From Xestospongia muta (taxonomy: Eukaryota > Porifera > Demospongiae > Haplosclerida > Petrosiidae), in assembly GCA_963693285.1 (NCBI GenBank), contig OY848917.1, positions 13,206,192-13,270,191 of the forward strand: a stretch of 64,000 bases of DNA, given 5' to 3'. A model generated the notes under the pieces. It was not told where the DNA came from, did no database searches, and saw only the letters and a list, made by a program, of their open reading frames with translations. Positions 1 to 14,700 of this stretch are shown piece after piece. The position numbers and the translations under genes are program-made. Every line of letters begins with the position of its first letter. The first letter of the stretch is position 1.

Positions 1-1275
1 GTAACTCATTCAGAAAACGTCTCAAAGCACTGAAAAAAATGCTACTAATAGTTAATATATCGACTTATATTTGTACTACGGGACGTTTCCAAAGAACTTT
101 TCATGTTCAAGTTACAATAAATTTGTATATGAAATATTGATACATTTTAAAGCGTCATGTAAAGGCTCAAAGAAAATTTCATCACCGATCTATTAGCACT
201 TAATCTTGCTTGGCAATTGAATGATACTATCACGTACTCAGTTACCCGCTTCACATACATGGCAAGACTTATTCATTTGTATTAGCTTTTCTTGTTTCCC
301 TTTGATTGAAGAGAAATGCTGAGTCATCAAACAACACTTTGTGTTTGGATTAGCAAGGCGTGGCCACGCATGCTCAGGTTGAGTTGTGTTTTGTTAGCAC
401 TTTAGTGCGTTTTATTACCACTGTTTACAATTTCATATCATCATGTACTTTCAAAATCAGAGTCATGTAATACTTTTTTTAGAAGTAGTTATATCATAGT
501 ACAATACCAATAACAAACCTTGTGCAATGTTAAATGTACATGTACATGCATTAGAGCTACACTGCGCACCACAGCGAGGTTAAGCACTTTAGTGCATTTT
601 TCATTTGTGACTGCAGGAAAATTATTTCTTGTGTTACTCCTGATTTGCTCAAACATATGGCTTTTTTAAAGCCACAATTACAAAAGAGTTTCTGCTGTCA
701 TTGATTATCAGAACAAAGACTATGTCCGGTTCAATAATTTGAGTTGCAAGCTGCCCCATCAAGTATTCTTTATTTCAATCTACAGAGATGTTATAGTACA
801 GTAACTCACTTTAACAAGATAAGTGACTCTTTAATTTTGTCACCACCATGAACTCACATATTCCTGCTTCAGTTTGTGCATGTTTGCCTGCTTTGGCAGT
901 AATAACTCACACAATATTATTAATGACACATTCAATTGTCACCTATACAACAAGTATCTTCAGCTGAACAGTAATATTGCAGCAATTGTCAATGCTCTTA
1001 TTTCTCTCTTTTTGTTCCACAAGGTTTCTCAGCATTATTTCTTAATTTTTTAAAATGATTTCCATCACTTATAATAGGTATTTTTGAAAGCCACCATTCC
1101 TACAAAGTCAAACTAAATATTATCTAGTGAATACTCAATTGAAATGACATTATTTTGAGGAAAACAAAATCAGCAACTACAAAATATCTATATATTTAAC
1201 AAAACACTACTAGTTGAGGTAACTAAAAGGTACATATAAAAGGCACAGCAATCAATTGAGTTTGCTAGTTCAGTG
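1..1275. other. 3' flank of the ankyrin/catenin-like gene; dispersed-repeat end
   Basis: No coding region found. Bases 1-150 are a diverged copy of a dispersed repeat tail also present at about 44,240-44,375 (shared words CGTCTCAAAGCACTGAAAAA and TTTGTACTACGGGA). The short palindromic word GCACTTTAGTGC occurs near 583-595; related forms occur near 397 and 44,675. The rest is AT-rich sequence without an open frame of note. Confidence 0.5.
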
Positions 1276-2645
1276 TTATTTTTTAACCCAGCTTAGACCA
1301 GTCAAGTGTACACGATCTTCTGGAGGTACTTTTATTAAAGCACTCTCTGTAGTGTTAAGTACTACACCAACAGCAGTCATGAGATTCTCAGCATTAACTG
1401 TCAACAAACTAGTAGCTTCTGCATCTCCTTCTAAGTCTGGAAAATTGAGGAATTAAACAAGGTGTATAAGGTACATTGTAATACTTTATGTAAGACACAT
1501 ATATGTACATGTGTAGTATAAACTTGCTGAAGAAAGGGTTAATATCATGCAAAAACAACATTGCCACAGTACTACAACATGGGCAACAGCTTTTAATCGT
1601 GGGAGTACCCACTGTGTGGAACATAGTACTTTAGTTACTCTTTAAGATACAATGTATCAAATAAGTCATCATATAGTTATTTTGACATTTGTACAATAAG
1701 TTATATAACATGATGACTATATGAATTTATGTACTTACAATTTTAGACCAACTGTAATTATTTTAAACCTTACAAAACTATGTGTTACTATCAATTACTT
1801 TTGTTATTCTCTTAATCTTATTATTAATTAAAGGGAAAAATAATGTCTCGGTTAAATAAGTGTATTTCTGTTTTCTGAGTTTTATCAATGGTTGACTACT
1901 AATACTCCTCATAAAGTTAATGGCTTACCATATTTTCCTGAATGCACACCAACATTAATTTTGAGTTGTGTGGCATAAGTTGGAATATTATCAAGGACCT
2001 GTGACAGAATCTGTAAAGGAATGTATTAAATGGAATTAAAGAGAAGTTTTCAAATGACCAAAGTCAGATATGAATAAATATTACAGTTTCAATCAATTCA
2101 TATAAGAAGTGTTAACTAATTGTAATCTTATTACACACACATTAAAAGGTACTCTATGTATGAACGTTTTTTTAATCAAACTCTGTAACTCACATTTTTG
2201 AGTTGTATGTCTGTACAGAGTTCAACAACTTGTGTAGCTATTTTAACAACCTCTTTACTGTCTTTGACAATAATATTAGCTGTTTGGATAAAATCTTCTA
2301 TAGAATGAACATCACCTTCTTCATCTCTATAAAAGAAAGGTAATCATAATTATTATCAAACTGAAAGTAATACATTAGTACAATACTCAGGGTATAGTAC
2401 ACTTTCAGTGCTAAATTACTGACTATTTAGAACTACAGCAGGTATATTTGTATTTGTGATATTTAGTTCAATGAACATTTTATAAAGTACGTACGTATTG
2501 GAGTATACATTTCACTCAATAATACTTACTGGGCAAACTTTGACATTTCCATCATCAGTCTGGCCATACGTTTAGCAACTACAATCAAATCATTATCTTT
2601 TTCCTCCCATTGTTTAGTTTGTTTATGAAGACAATGAGCAGCAAA
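1276..2645 (-). CDS. Alpha-catenin/vinculin-like C-terminal exons
   Basis: Four exons (2530-2645, 2194-2326, 1929-2010, 1276-1436) with matching phases encode about 163 residues ending at TAA. Visible landmarks are QWEEKDNDLIVVAKRM, ARLMMEMSKFA, IEDFIQTANIIVKDS and a final NLMTAVGVV...LSWVKK. These line up in order with the helical C-terminal part of alpha-catenins (a W..NDIIVLAKQM..MMEM helix, then a terminal NLMNAVV...SW.MK motif; family knowledge from memory). In catenins this region binds F-actin, so an actin or helical-bundle partner is likely (inference). Fusion of this part behind ankyrin/ZU5/Death modules is not a standard ankyrin layout. Confidence 0.8.
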
Positions 2646-2712
2646 CTAATAGAGAGGTGCATTCATAATATTAATAAACACATTTGTATGTGTGTATGTA
2701 TTTATGTATATA

Positions 2713-2744
<32 letters not shown>

Positions 2745-5700
2745 CATATATATATATACACTATATGCATGTGCATAGATAATTTTATTTATTGTGGATG
2801 CACTTGAAACTTCAGAGGACATTTGAATTTATACATAACTACTTTGTGGTACATGTTACTACAATATACAAGAGTTTTATGAAATTATGTCACATAATGT
2901 TATAGTAATAAGTCATAATAACTAATTAACTTACTCCAATAGGATTGGTTGACTGTAAGGGAGCTTCTTGTTCCATTTCATCTACTACTTCTGCTGGAAA
3001 AAAATTAAATATTTAAATTCCTTCAAATATGTTCATGGTATAGAAAGAAATTTGTCTAGTTGGTGCATATCTACTTTCTCACCAAGTTGTGGTATATTTG
3101 GAGGTTGTGCACCAGATAAAGGTTGACCTATTATGTAAGTATCTTAGAGTCTATTTAGTTATGTGTACCTTTCTTTATAGCTGGTTTTGGTGCAATTGGA
3201 AGTGGAGTAGTAGGATTAATAGGGTGAACTGCAATATAACAAACATGTAAATGAGTCATACAACATTATATCTATATTATAATACCTTTGATCTCAGTAG
3301 GTTTTGTTTGAACTGGAGGTGGAGAATTAAAAGTAGTAATCACTTGACCTAGAGAATGATATATCAAAACACATTAAATTAATATATTTTTAACTTTACC
3401 AGGTTGATCAGAAGAGAGGTATTCATTCCTGATCTCAGGCCTTTCTAAGAATTTACGTATATTTTCAGCTACTACATTGTGGTCTATAGGTGGCTCCTTC
3501 ACAACAGTGATGATAGTTTTCCAAGACACTTCACACGTTCTCTTGTCTATCCACACTTGAAGGACTTCTGAGAGTTTTGTGGTGTTGACATGTGCCACAT
3601 CATATTCAGCAGACTTTATATCACAATGACACACTTCAAGTTGTTCACCAATAGTATTCCACATGTACCTAATTTTGTGAAGTAGTGTCATCAGGTGTTT
3701 TTTCTTGGGTTCTTTACCTAGTAATGAGGAAATGTGAAAGATGATTCAATTAATTTAATGACAAATTATCCATTAACTTGCATATTGCATAACTCACATA
3801 ATAATTCATCAGATATTCCTAATGGATATGATGACTGCCTATGGATAGAAGGAGGACTACTGGTAGAAGTAGGCATGCTGGCAATAGTAGGAGTAGTGGC
3901 TGAAGAAGTGCTGGCAGAGTTAACTATTAGGAAAAGGACCATACATATTAGTGTATATTCAGTATTTTAGAAAAGTTCCAGAAATGTTTTATGCTGCCAT
4001 AGAAACATGACAACTATGTTCTATTTTTACTGTCTCTCACTTGTTGTCTCCTGTACTTGTTGCAAATCATAACAACCAATTACCAAAGTCTTTTTTTGAC
4101 GTATTCCTTTAAAAGTGAGATCTAGGTCAGTGAGTTTCTTTTCATCTTTGAGAGACACTTTAAACTTTATGTAAGGTAGGGCTGTGTCTGGTTGACATTT
4201 ATCAACTACTTTCCTACAAACCTTAAAAGACACTATATTTAAAAGATCACAAAATCAACTGAACTTTACTTGAAATGGATACATCATTGGCTTAATGTCA
4301 TAATACTCATTAGCAGTTGTAACCTCACTGATGTCAGGATCAAAGAGAGTAACTGGCTCTATCTTTTTCCAATTTTCAAAACATTTCTCTGTGTTCACTC
4401 TCTAATATAAACAAAGAACATGCACACAGTGGTAATATAGTATTTTAGTTCTTTTTTTATAATGTCTGCATACCTCAAGAAAAGGTCCAAGATTTTTTGT
4501 GACCACTGCTTGTATTTCCCAACAAAATTTCTCCATCTTCTTGAAAAAGACTGTCATTGCATAACTGTGAGATTGCCATTCAATTAGAGAATTAATTAAA
4601 TTTCGGATGATACCAATGAGACAAAAATCAGAGATTCTTATGACACCAGAATTGTCATAAGGTCTGAACACTTGGTCATAGTCAGTTGGTAACAGTTCAA
4701 ACATATAAGGTGGTGATCCTTTGGCTCTAATAAATACTAACTGTTGACTTTCCTCTTGTGATTTGAGTTCAACATTATGTTGGAGATGAACCTCAATAGG
4801 TCTAGTGAATTTTCCTGTTGTTTTAATCTTATAGAAACAGCTGACAAGCTCAACATCAGGAGGGAGGTTGATCTCTGACTCTTTTGGTGCAACTACTTTG
4901 ACTTCCATTTTGACTTCTTGTCCTACTTCCACTGATGATGGTGGAATGACAAACTTGACTCCATACTCTGGTTTCTCAAAAACCTGCTCTTCATTGAGGT
5001 ATTCAATATCCCATTTAGACACATCTTCCAAAACTAAATAATAACAAATCAAACAAGTAGGAGTGCTAGTATATTTATTAACTTTAACATTTATTATTTA
5101 TTATATAGTTGTTATTTAATACCTCACCTCGTTTTGGATTGTATTTAGAAAAAAGACTAGCAATTTTATCCTTGTTTGTGTCTTGACATTCATCTAATGG
5201 AGTCTTACCCTCTTTATTCTTAATAGTCATATCTGCTCCACGAGATAGCAAGGATTGTATAATATTTATATGACCTTCTTTGCAAGCAATATGTAATGCA
5301 GTATTTCCATTCTGTGTTAAAGTAGATTAACAATAAAATAAGTCACAGACTAACCTTGTCACAAATATTAGGATCTGCACTATACTGCAGGAGTAGCTGG
5401 ACTATCTCAGTGTTATTACTTCTTGAGACATAATGTAGAGCTGTCATCTGATCCTAGACAAATTTATATTACGCACTATGATATAGCCCTAAGAATATGT
5501 AGTACATACAACAGTATCATATCTGTACATAATAATATCTATGCACAATACACACGAATCTTTCTAAAATAATAGGATCAGCATTATTAATGTAAACGTA
5601 ACTGGACTGTTTCAGTGTGATTGGTCAGTGAAGTCCAATATATAGCTGTCTCCTGATTCAAAAGATGTTAATTATTATATTTCGTATTGACTACCACATA

Positions 5701-8700
5701 GTGGATAATTTTGAAGGGAGAAAATATTAATGAATTTAATATATGCTAGAGTTTGAAGAAATTAAATTGGTGAATGGTGTCTTCTACCTACTACCACATC
5801 CCTAATTAAAGTATTTGAGGATAAAAGTTTGGCAATTGAAATATATTTCATGAAATTTGTCAATATTTTCTACCTCCAAAGTTACTAAGTATATGGTACT
5901 TCAACATTTTCTTAAATTATATTATATCATTAATTTACACAATAAACTACATCCTCTAGTATATAAACATAACACTATACTATGTAGTACATACATCAAT
6001 ATTGATACATAGGCACAATGACTGCGTTACATATTAATGTTTTGCCATTCTGGGTGTGATAGCTAGATTTTGAATATTATAAATGCGTCATGAGGTAAGT
6101 TGATCCTATTAATGTTTGCATTACTCTATAAAACTAACTCCTTGCATAATGTGGATGTCTAATATTGTTGTCACAAAATAATGACAGGCCAGTTTTTACA
6201 TCTTAGTGAGGTCTGATGATGTTTTTACTTATTATTATTCATTAAAATCATTTCAATTATGCAATGAATAATGGATAAAAATGGTGCCCATGCAGGCTGT
6301 AAAATAATGATTTTCATGTTCATGTAACCATAATACTATCTGGCAAAAGAAAAAGTTCAGTACTAAAATTGAAAATGCAAAAAGTGACATCATCATGTTT
6401 GTTAAGCAGTTTTCATTTTACCAATTAGGATTTGTTTATTTGGATCAAATATTTCTTAAATTTGTCAACAGAGCTCAATCAAATGTGAACAATGTTATGA
6501 AATCATTCCTTTGAAAGAGTAATATGAATCTGAAAGACAAATCCTTGTGACTTATTTATCTAACGAGATTGGAAAATTATGACAACCACTAGCAAAAGCC
6601 AAAATTTAAAATCAGAACTAACATTAAGAATGCAAAAAAGTAATGTCATCATATATGTAAGTAAGAAGGTCTTTATTTCATCAATTAAATTGAGCCCCAC
6701 CGTATGTTTAGTGCATGATTTTAGTGTTATAAACCATGAAGGCGTGGTTTACTGTAATCATACTTGTTTATTATTTATATATTAACAATAAATTATGCCT
6801 AAACAAGTTAACAAACAATTATTCACTGAATATATATAATTATACATATGTATTATACACAAATAAATTAGCTCTGAGTGTTAATGATAAAGAGAAATTT
6901 AAAAATGTTGTTTCACATCTTGACAATTCACCATTATATTTGTGTAATTATTTTTTCTAATTTAATTAAAAATAGTTCCGTTGTGATAATCATTCATTTT
7001 CCATATTTTTTAAGACAGCTACATTTCATCTTCAGTTATATAGGGTTTGTTATATAACATATGTACATGAACACTTACTTTGTTAACAATGTCTAGATTG
7101 GCTCCTTTCTGTGCTAAAATCAAAACAATATCCCTGTGTCTCCTCTTTGCTGCTAATATCACTGGAGTAGATCCCACCTAAATATATTATATTAGCCACA
7201 TTAAAGTGAACTAAAGAATATATCATAACATTTGTACATTATATATACTAGTAGTGTTGTATACATGTGTGTATTACATGAGTGCACTAGTAACATAATA
7301 AACATAGACAATATTACAAAGTATAAGTCAAAGCATCAATACAAATAACACTCTAAAGTGCACAAATATACATAGACATTACATCATAATTGACATATTA
7401 TTGCACAATTATCAACATGACATTATAAATATAAATCTGACACTTTACAGTAGTCTGTGATGATATTAAAATTGCTTGTTTCTTATTAGCATAGAGGAAG
7501 AATAGACCTTTTTACAAAGACAATTTACCCATGCCATTTTAGAAAAGGCTATGAACAAACACTTATTTATCTTTCTCACAAAAGTAATTTCAATAGATAG
7601 CTTTTTTAACAGAAAGATAAATTATGTATACAAGTATTATCAATGCTACAGTTTCTCAAACAAGCACAAAATGTTCTTTAAGTCTCTACACTATGTTAAC
7701 AACATCACAGTACAAGTATAGCATATACTCTCAATTCCCCACAATATAAATAATTTAACAAAATAAATTTATACACAGACTTACTTTAATTAAATTAACA
7801 ATCATTATACAAGATAAACAATCACAACATTATAGATTAACAAAGGAAAAGGATCTAAAGAAACTGTCAATTGACCATGTGACTGTCACTGCCACACACA
7901 TTGTGGTTAATTAGTATCATTTGTATAAAGTAAAGCTTTGATTATAAATCTTTAGACAATTCTGATTAAAGTAGTCTTCTCAATAATTAGAAGTAATAGT
8001 ACTCATAACATTTGCTACAATTGATGACACATAGAGACAAGAAGTAATCACATCACCATAAATATGGGAACAAAATATAATAAAGAAAACAAAATAACAC
8101 CATTGTATACACTAAACTAAAAGTTATATTACATTATATATCACTTATATATGGGAACAAAATATAAGAAAGAAAACAAAATAACACCATTGTATACACT
8201 AAACTTAGAAGTTATATTACATTATATAACATTTACTCCCTAAGATATTGTAAATGACACATAAAGGCAAGAAGTAATCACATCACCATAAATATGGGAA
8301 TAAATATATAAGAAAGAAACAAAATGACACCATTTATACACTAAACTTAGAAGTTATATTACATTATATAACATTTACAATCTATGATATTGTAAATGAC
8401 ACATAGAGACAAGAAGTAATCACATCACCATAAATATGGGAACAAAATATAATAAAGAAAACAAAATAACACCATTGTATACACTAAACTAAAAGTTATA
8501 TTACATTATATAACACTTATATATGGGAACAAAATATAAGAAAGAAAACAAAATAACACCATTGTATACACTAAACTTAGAAGTTATATTACATTATATA
8601 ACACTTACTCCCTAAGATATTGTAAATGACACATAAAGGCAAGAAGTAATCACATCACCATAAATATGGGAATAAATATATAAGAAAGAAACAAAATAAC

Positions 8701-11700
8701 ACCATTGAATACACTAAACTTAGAAGTTTTAATACATTATATAACACTTATACCCTATGATGTTGTAAATGACACATAGAGACAAAAAGTAATCACATCA
8801 TCATAAATATGGGAACAAAAGATAAGAAAGAAAACAAAATAACACCATTGTATACACTAAACTTAGAAGTTATATTACATTATATAACACTTACAGTCTA
8901 TGATATTGTAAATGACACATAGAGACAAGAAGTAATCACATCACCATAAATATGGGAACAAAATATAATAAAGAAAACAAAATAACACCATTGTATACAT
9001 TAAACTAAAAGTTATATTACATTATATAACACTTATATATGGGAACAAAATATAAGAAAGAAAACAAAATGACACCATTGTATGCACTAAACGAGTAGAA
9101 GTTTATTACATTATATAACACTTACTGGCTATGATATTGTAAATGACACATAGAGACAAGAAGTAACCACGTCACCATAAATATGGGAATAAATATATAA
9201 GAAAGAAACAAAATATGACTATTGTATACACTAAACTTAGAAGTTATATTACATTATATAACACTTAGAATCTATGATATTGCAAATGACACATAAAGAC
9301 GACAAGTAATCACATTTTCATATATATGGGAGCAAAATATAAGAACGAAAAACAAAATAACACAATTGTATATACTAAACTTAGAAGTTTCATTACATTA
9401 TATAACACTTTCTCTATATAATATTATAAATGACACATAAAGACAAGAAGTAATGACATCACCATAAATATTGGAGCAAAATTTAAAAATGAAAAAAAAT
9501 AACACCATTGTATACACTAAACTTAGAAGTTATATTATATTATATAACACTTACTGGCTATGATATTGTAAATGACACATAGAGACAAGAAGTAATCACA
9601 TCACCATAAATATGGGAACAAATTAAAAAAAAAAGAAAAAAATAACACCATTGAATACACTAAACTTAGAAGTTATATTACATTATATAACACTTAAAAT
9701 CTATGATATTGCAAATGACACATAAAGACGACAAGAAATCACATTTCCATAAATATGGGAGCAAAGCATAAGAGAGAATACAAAATAACACAATTGTATA
9801 CACTCAACTTAGAAGTTATATTACATTATATAACACTTTCTCTATATAATATTATAAATGACACATAAAGACAAGAAGTAATGACATCACCATAAATATT
9901 GGAGCAAAATTTAAAAATTGAAAAGAATAACACCATTGTATACACTAAAAGTAGAAGTTATATTACATTATATAACACTTACTTCCTATGATATTGCAAA
10001 TGACACATAGAGACAAGAAGTAATCACATCACCAAAAATATGGGAACAAAATATAAGAAAGAAAACAAAATAACACCATTGTATACACTAAACTTAGAAG
10101 TTATATTATATTATATAACACTTACTGGCTATGATATTGTAAATGACACATAGAGACAAGAAGTAATCACATCACCATAAATATGGAAACAAATTTTAAA
10201 AAAGAAAAAAATAACACCATTGAATACACTAAACTTAGAAGTTATATTACATTATATAACACTTAAAATCTATGATATTGCAAATGACACATAAAGACTA
10301 CAAGTAATCATATTTCCATAAATATGGGAGCAAAGCATAAGAGAGAAAACAAAATAACACAATTGTATACACTCAACTTAGAAGTTATATTACATTATAT
10401 AACACTTTCTCTATATAATATTATAAATGACACATAAAGACAAGAAGTAATGACATCACCATAAATATTGGAGCAAAATTTAAAAATTGAAAAGAATAAC
10501 ACCATTGTATACACTAAACGTAGAAGTTATATTACATTATATAACACTTACTTCCTATGATATTGCAAATGACACATAGAGACAAGAAGTAATCACATCA
10601 CCATAAATATGAGAACAAAATATAAGAAAGAAAACAATATAACACCATTGTATACATTAAATGTAGAAGTTGTATTACATTATATAACACTTACTGGCTA
10701 TGATATTGTAAATGACACATAGAGACAATAAGTAATCACATCACCATAAATATGAGAACAAAATATAAGAAAGAAAACAATATAACACCATTGTATACAT
10801 TAAATGTAGAAGTTATATTACATTATATAACACTTACTTCCTATGATATTGGTAATGACACATAGAGACAAGAAGTAATCATATCACCAAAAATATGGGA
10901 ACAAAATATAAGAACGAAAACAAAATAACACCATTGTATACACTAAACTTAGAAGTTATATTACATTATATAACACTTATATATGGGAACAAAATATAAG
11001 AAAGAAAACAAAAAAAACACCATTGTATACACTAAACGAGTAGAAGTTACAGTACATTATATAAAACTTACTGGCTATGATATTGTAAATGACACATAGA
11101 GACAAGAAGTAATCACATCACCATAAATATGGGAATAAATATATAAGAAAAAAACAAAATATGACCATTGTATACACTAAACCTAGAAGTTATATTACAT
11201 TATATAACACTTACTTCCTATGATATTGGCAATGACACACAGAGACAAGAAGTAATCACATCACCATAAACATGGAAACAAAATATGAGAACGAAAACAA
11301 AATAACACCATTTATACACTAAACTTAGAAGTTATATTACATTATATAACACTTACCAGCTATGATATTGGTAATGACACATAGAGACAAGAAGTAATCA
11401 CATCACCATAAATATGGGAACAAAATATAAGAACGAAAACAAAATAACACCATTTATACACTAAACTTAGAAGTTATATTACATTATATAACACTTACAG
11501 TCTATGATATTGTAAATGACACATAGAGACAAGAAGTAATCACATCACCATAAATATGGGAATAAATATATAAGAAAGAAACAAAATATGACCATTGTAT
11601 ACACTAAATGTAGAAGTTATATTACATTATATAACACTTACCATCTATGATATTGGTAATGACACATAGAGACAAGAAGTAATCACATCACCATAAACAT

Positions 11701-14700
11701 GGAAAGAAAATATAATAAAGAAAACAAAATAACACCATTGTATACACTAAACAAGTAGAAGTTATATTACATTATATAACACTTACTCTCTATGACATTG
11801 TAAATGACACATAAAGACAAGAAGTAATTACATCACCATAAACATGGAAACAAAATATAAGAACGAAAACAAAATAACACCATTGTATACACTAAAATTA
11901 GAAGTTATATTACATTATATAACACTTACTTGCTATGAAGTTGTAAATGACACATAGAAACAAGAAGTAATCACATCATCATAAACATGGAAACAAAATA
12001 TAAGAACGAAAACAAAATAACACCATTTATACACTAAACTTAGAAGTTATATTACATTATATAACACTTACAATCTATGATATTGGTAATGACACATAGA
12101 GACAAGAAGTAATCACATCACCATAAACATGGAAACAAAATATAAGAACGAAAACAAAATAACACCATTGTATACAGTAAATGTACAAGTTATATTACAT
12201 TATATAACACTTACTGGCTATGATATTGGTAATGACACATAGAGACAAGAAGTAATCACATCACCATAAACATGGAAACAAAATATAAGAACGAAAACAA
12301 AATAACACCATTGTATACACTAAAATTAGAAGTTATAGTACATTATATAACACTTACTGGCTATGATATTGGTAATGACACATAGAGACAAGAAGTAATC
12401 ACATCACCATAAGCATGGAAACAAAATATAAGATTGAAAACAAAATAACACCATTTATACACTAAACTTAGAAGTTATATTACATTATATAACACTTACA
12501 GTCTATGATATTGTAAATGACACATAGAGACAAGAAGTAATCACATCACCATAAATATGGGAATAAATATATAAGAAAGAAACAAAATATGACCATTGTA
12601 TACACTAAACAAGTAGAAGTTATATTACATTATATAACACTTACTGGCTATGATATTGTAAATGACACAAAGAGACAAGAAGTAATCACATCACCATAAA
12701 TATGGGAATAAATATATAAGAAAGAAACAAAATATGACCATTGTATACACTAAACGTAGAAGTTATATTACATTATATAACACTTACCATCTATGATATT
12801 GGTAATGACACATAGAGACAAGAAGTAATCACATCACCATAAACATGGAAACAAAATATAAGAACGAAAACAAAATAACAACATTGTATACACTAAAATT
12901 AGAAGTTATAGTACATTATATAACATTTACTCCCTATGATATTGTAAATGACACATAGAGACAAGAAGTAATCACATCACCATAAACATGGAAACAAAAT
13001 ATAAGAACGAAAACAAAATAACACCATTGTATACACTAAAATTAGAAGTTATATTACATTATATAACACTTACTCGCTATGAAGTTGTAAATGACACATA
13101 GAGACAAGAAGTAATCACATCATCATAAACATGGAAACAAAATATAAGAACGAAAACAAAATAACACCATTTATACACTAAACTTAGAAGTTATATTACA
13201 TTATATAACACTTACAATCTATGATATTGGTAATGACACATAGAGACAAGAAGTAATCACATCACCATAAACATGGAAACAAAATATAAGAACGAAAACA
13301 AAATAACACCATTGTATACAGTAAATGTACAAGTTATATTACATTAAGAAAGAAACAAAATATGACCATTGTATACACTAAACAAGTAGAAGTTATATTA
13401 CATTATATAACACTTACTGGCTATGATATTGTAAATGACACATAGAGACAAGAAGTAATCACGTCACCATAAATATGGGAATTAATATATAAGAAAGAAA
13501 CAAAATATGACCATTGTATACACTAAACGTAGAAGTTTAATTACATTATATAACATTTACTCCCTATGATATTGTAAATGACACATAGAGACAAGAAGTA
13601 ATCACATCACCATAAATATGGGAACAAAATTTAAAAAAGAAAAAAATAACACCATTGAATACACTAAACAAGTAGAAGTTATATTACATTATATAACACT
13701 TACTCTCTATGATATTGTAAATGACACATAGAGACAAGAAGTAATCACATCACCATAAATATGGGAATAAATATATAAGAAAGAAACAAAATATGACCAT
13801 TGTATACACTAAACGTAGAAGTTATATTACATTATATAACACTTACCATCTATGATATTGGTAATGACACATAGAGACAAGAAGTAATCACATCACCATA
13901 AACATGGAAACAAAATATAAGAACGAAAACAAAATAACAACATTGTATACACTAAAATTAGAAGTTATAGTACATTATATAACATTTACTCCCTATGATA
14001 TTGTAAATGACACATAGAGACAAGAAGTAATCACATCACCATAAACATGGAAACAAAATATAAGATCAAAAACAAAGCAACACCATTGAATACACTAAAC
14101 TTAGAAGTTATATTACATTATATAACACTTACAATCTATGATATTGGTAATGACACATAGAGACAAGAAGTAATCACATCACCATAAACATGGAAACAAA
14201 ATATAAGAACGAAAACAAAATAACACCATTGTATACACTAAAATTAGAAGTTATATTACATTATATAACACTTACTCGCTATGAAGTTGTAAATGACACA
14301 TAGAGACAAGAAGTAATCACATCATCATAAACATGGAAACAAAATATAAGAACGAAAACAAAATAACACCATTTATACACTAAACTTAGAAGTTATATTA
14401 CATTATATAACACTTACAATCTATGATATTGGTAATGACACATAGAGACAAGAAGTAATCACATCACCATAAACATGGAAACAAAATATAAGAACGAAAA
14501 CAAAATAACACCATTGTATACAGTAAATGTACAAGTTATATTACATTAAGAAAGAAACAAAATATGACCATTGTATACACTAAACAAGTAGAAGTTATAT
14601 TACATTATATAACACTTACTGGCTATGATATTGTAAATGACACATAGAGACAAGAAGTAATCACGTCACCATAAATATGGGAATAGATATATATAAGAAA

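Noticed and set aside
1256..1456. 66-codon plus-strand open frame
   Set aside because: It is the shadow of the final catenin-like exon 1276-1436 on the minus strand.
3734..3970. 78-codon plus-strand open frame
   Set aside because: It is the reverse complement of coding exon 3798-3923, whose phases fit the minus-strand gene.
6579..6960. Two short plus-strand open frames
   Set aside because: They lie within an intron of the minus-strand gene; low-complexity AT-rich translation, no family signal.
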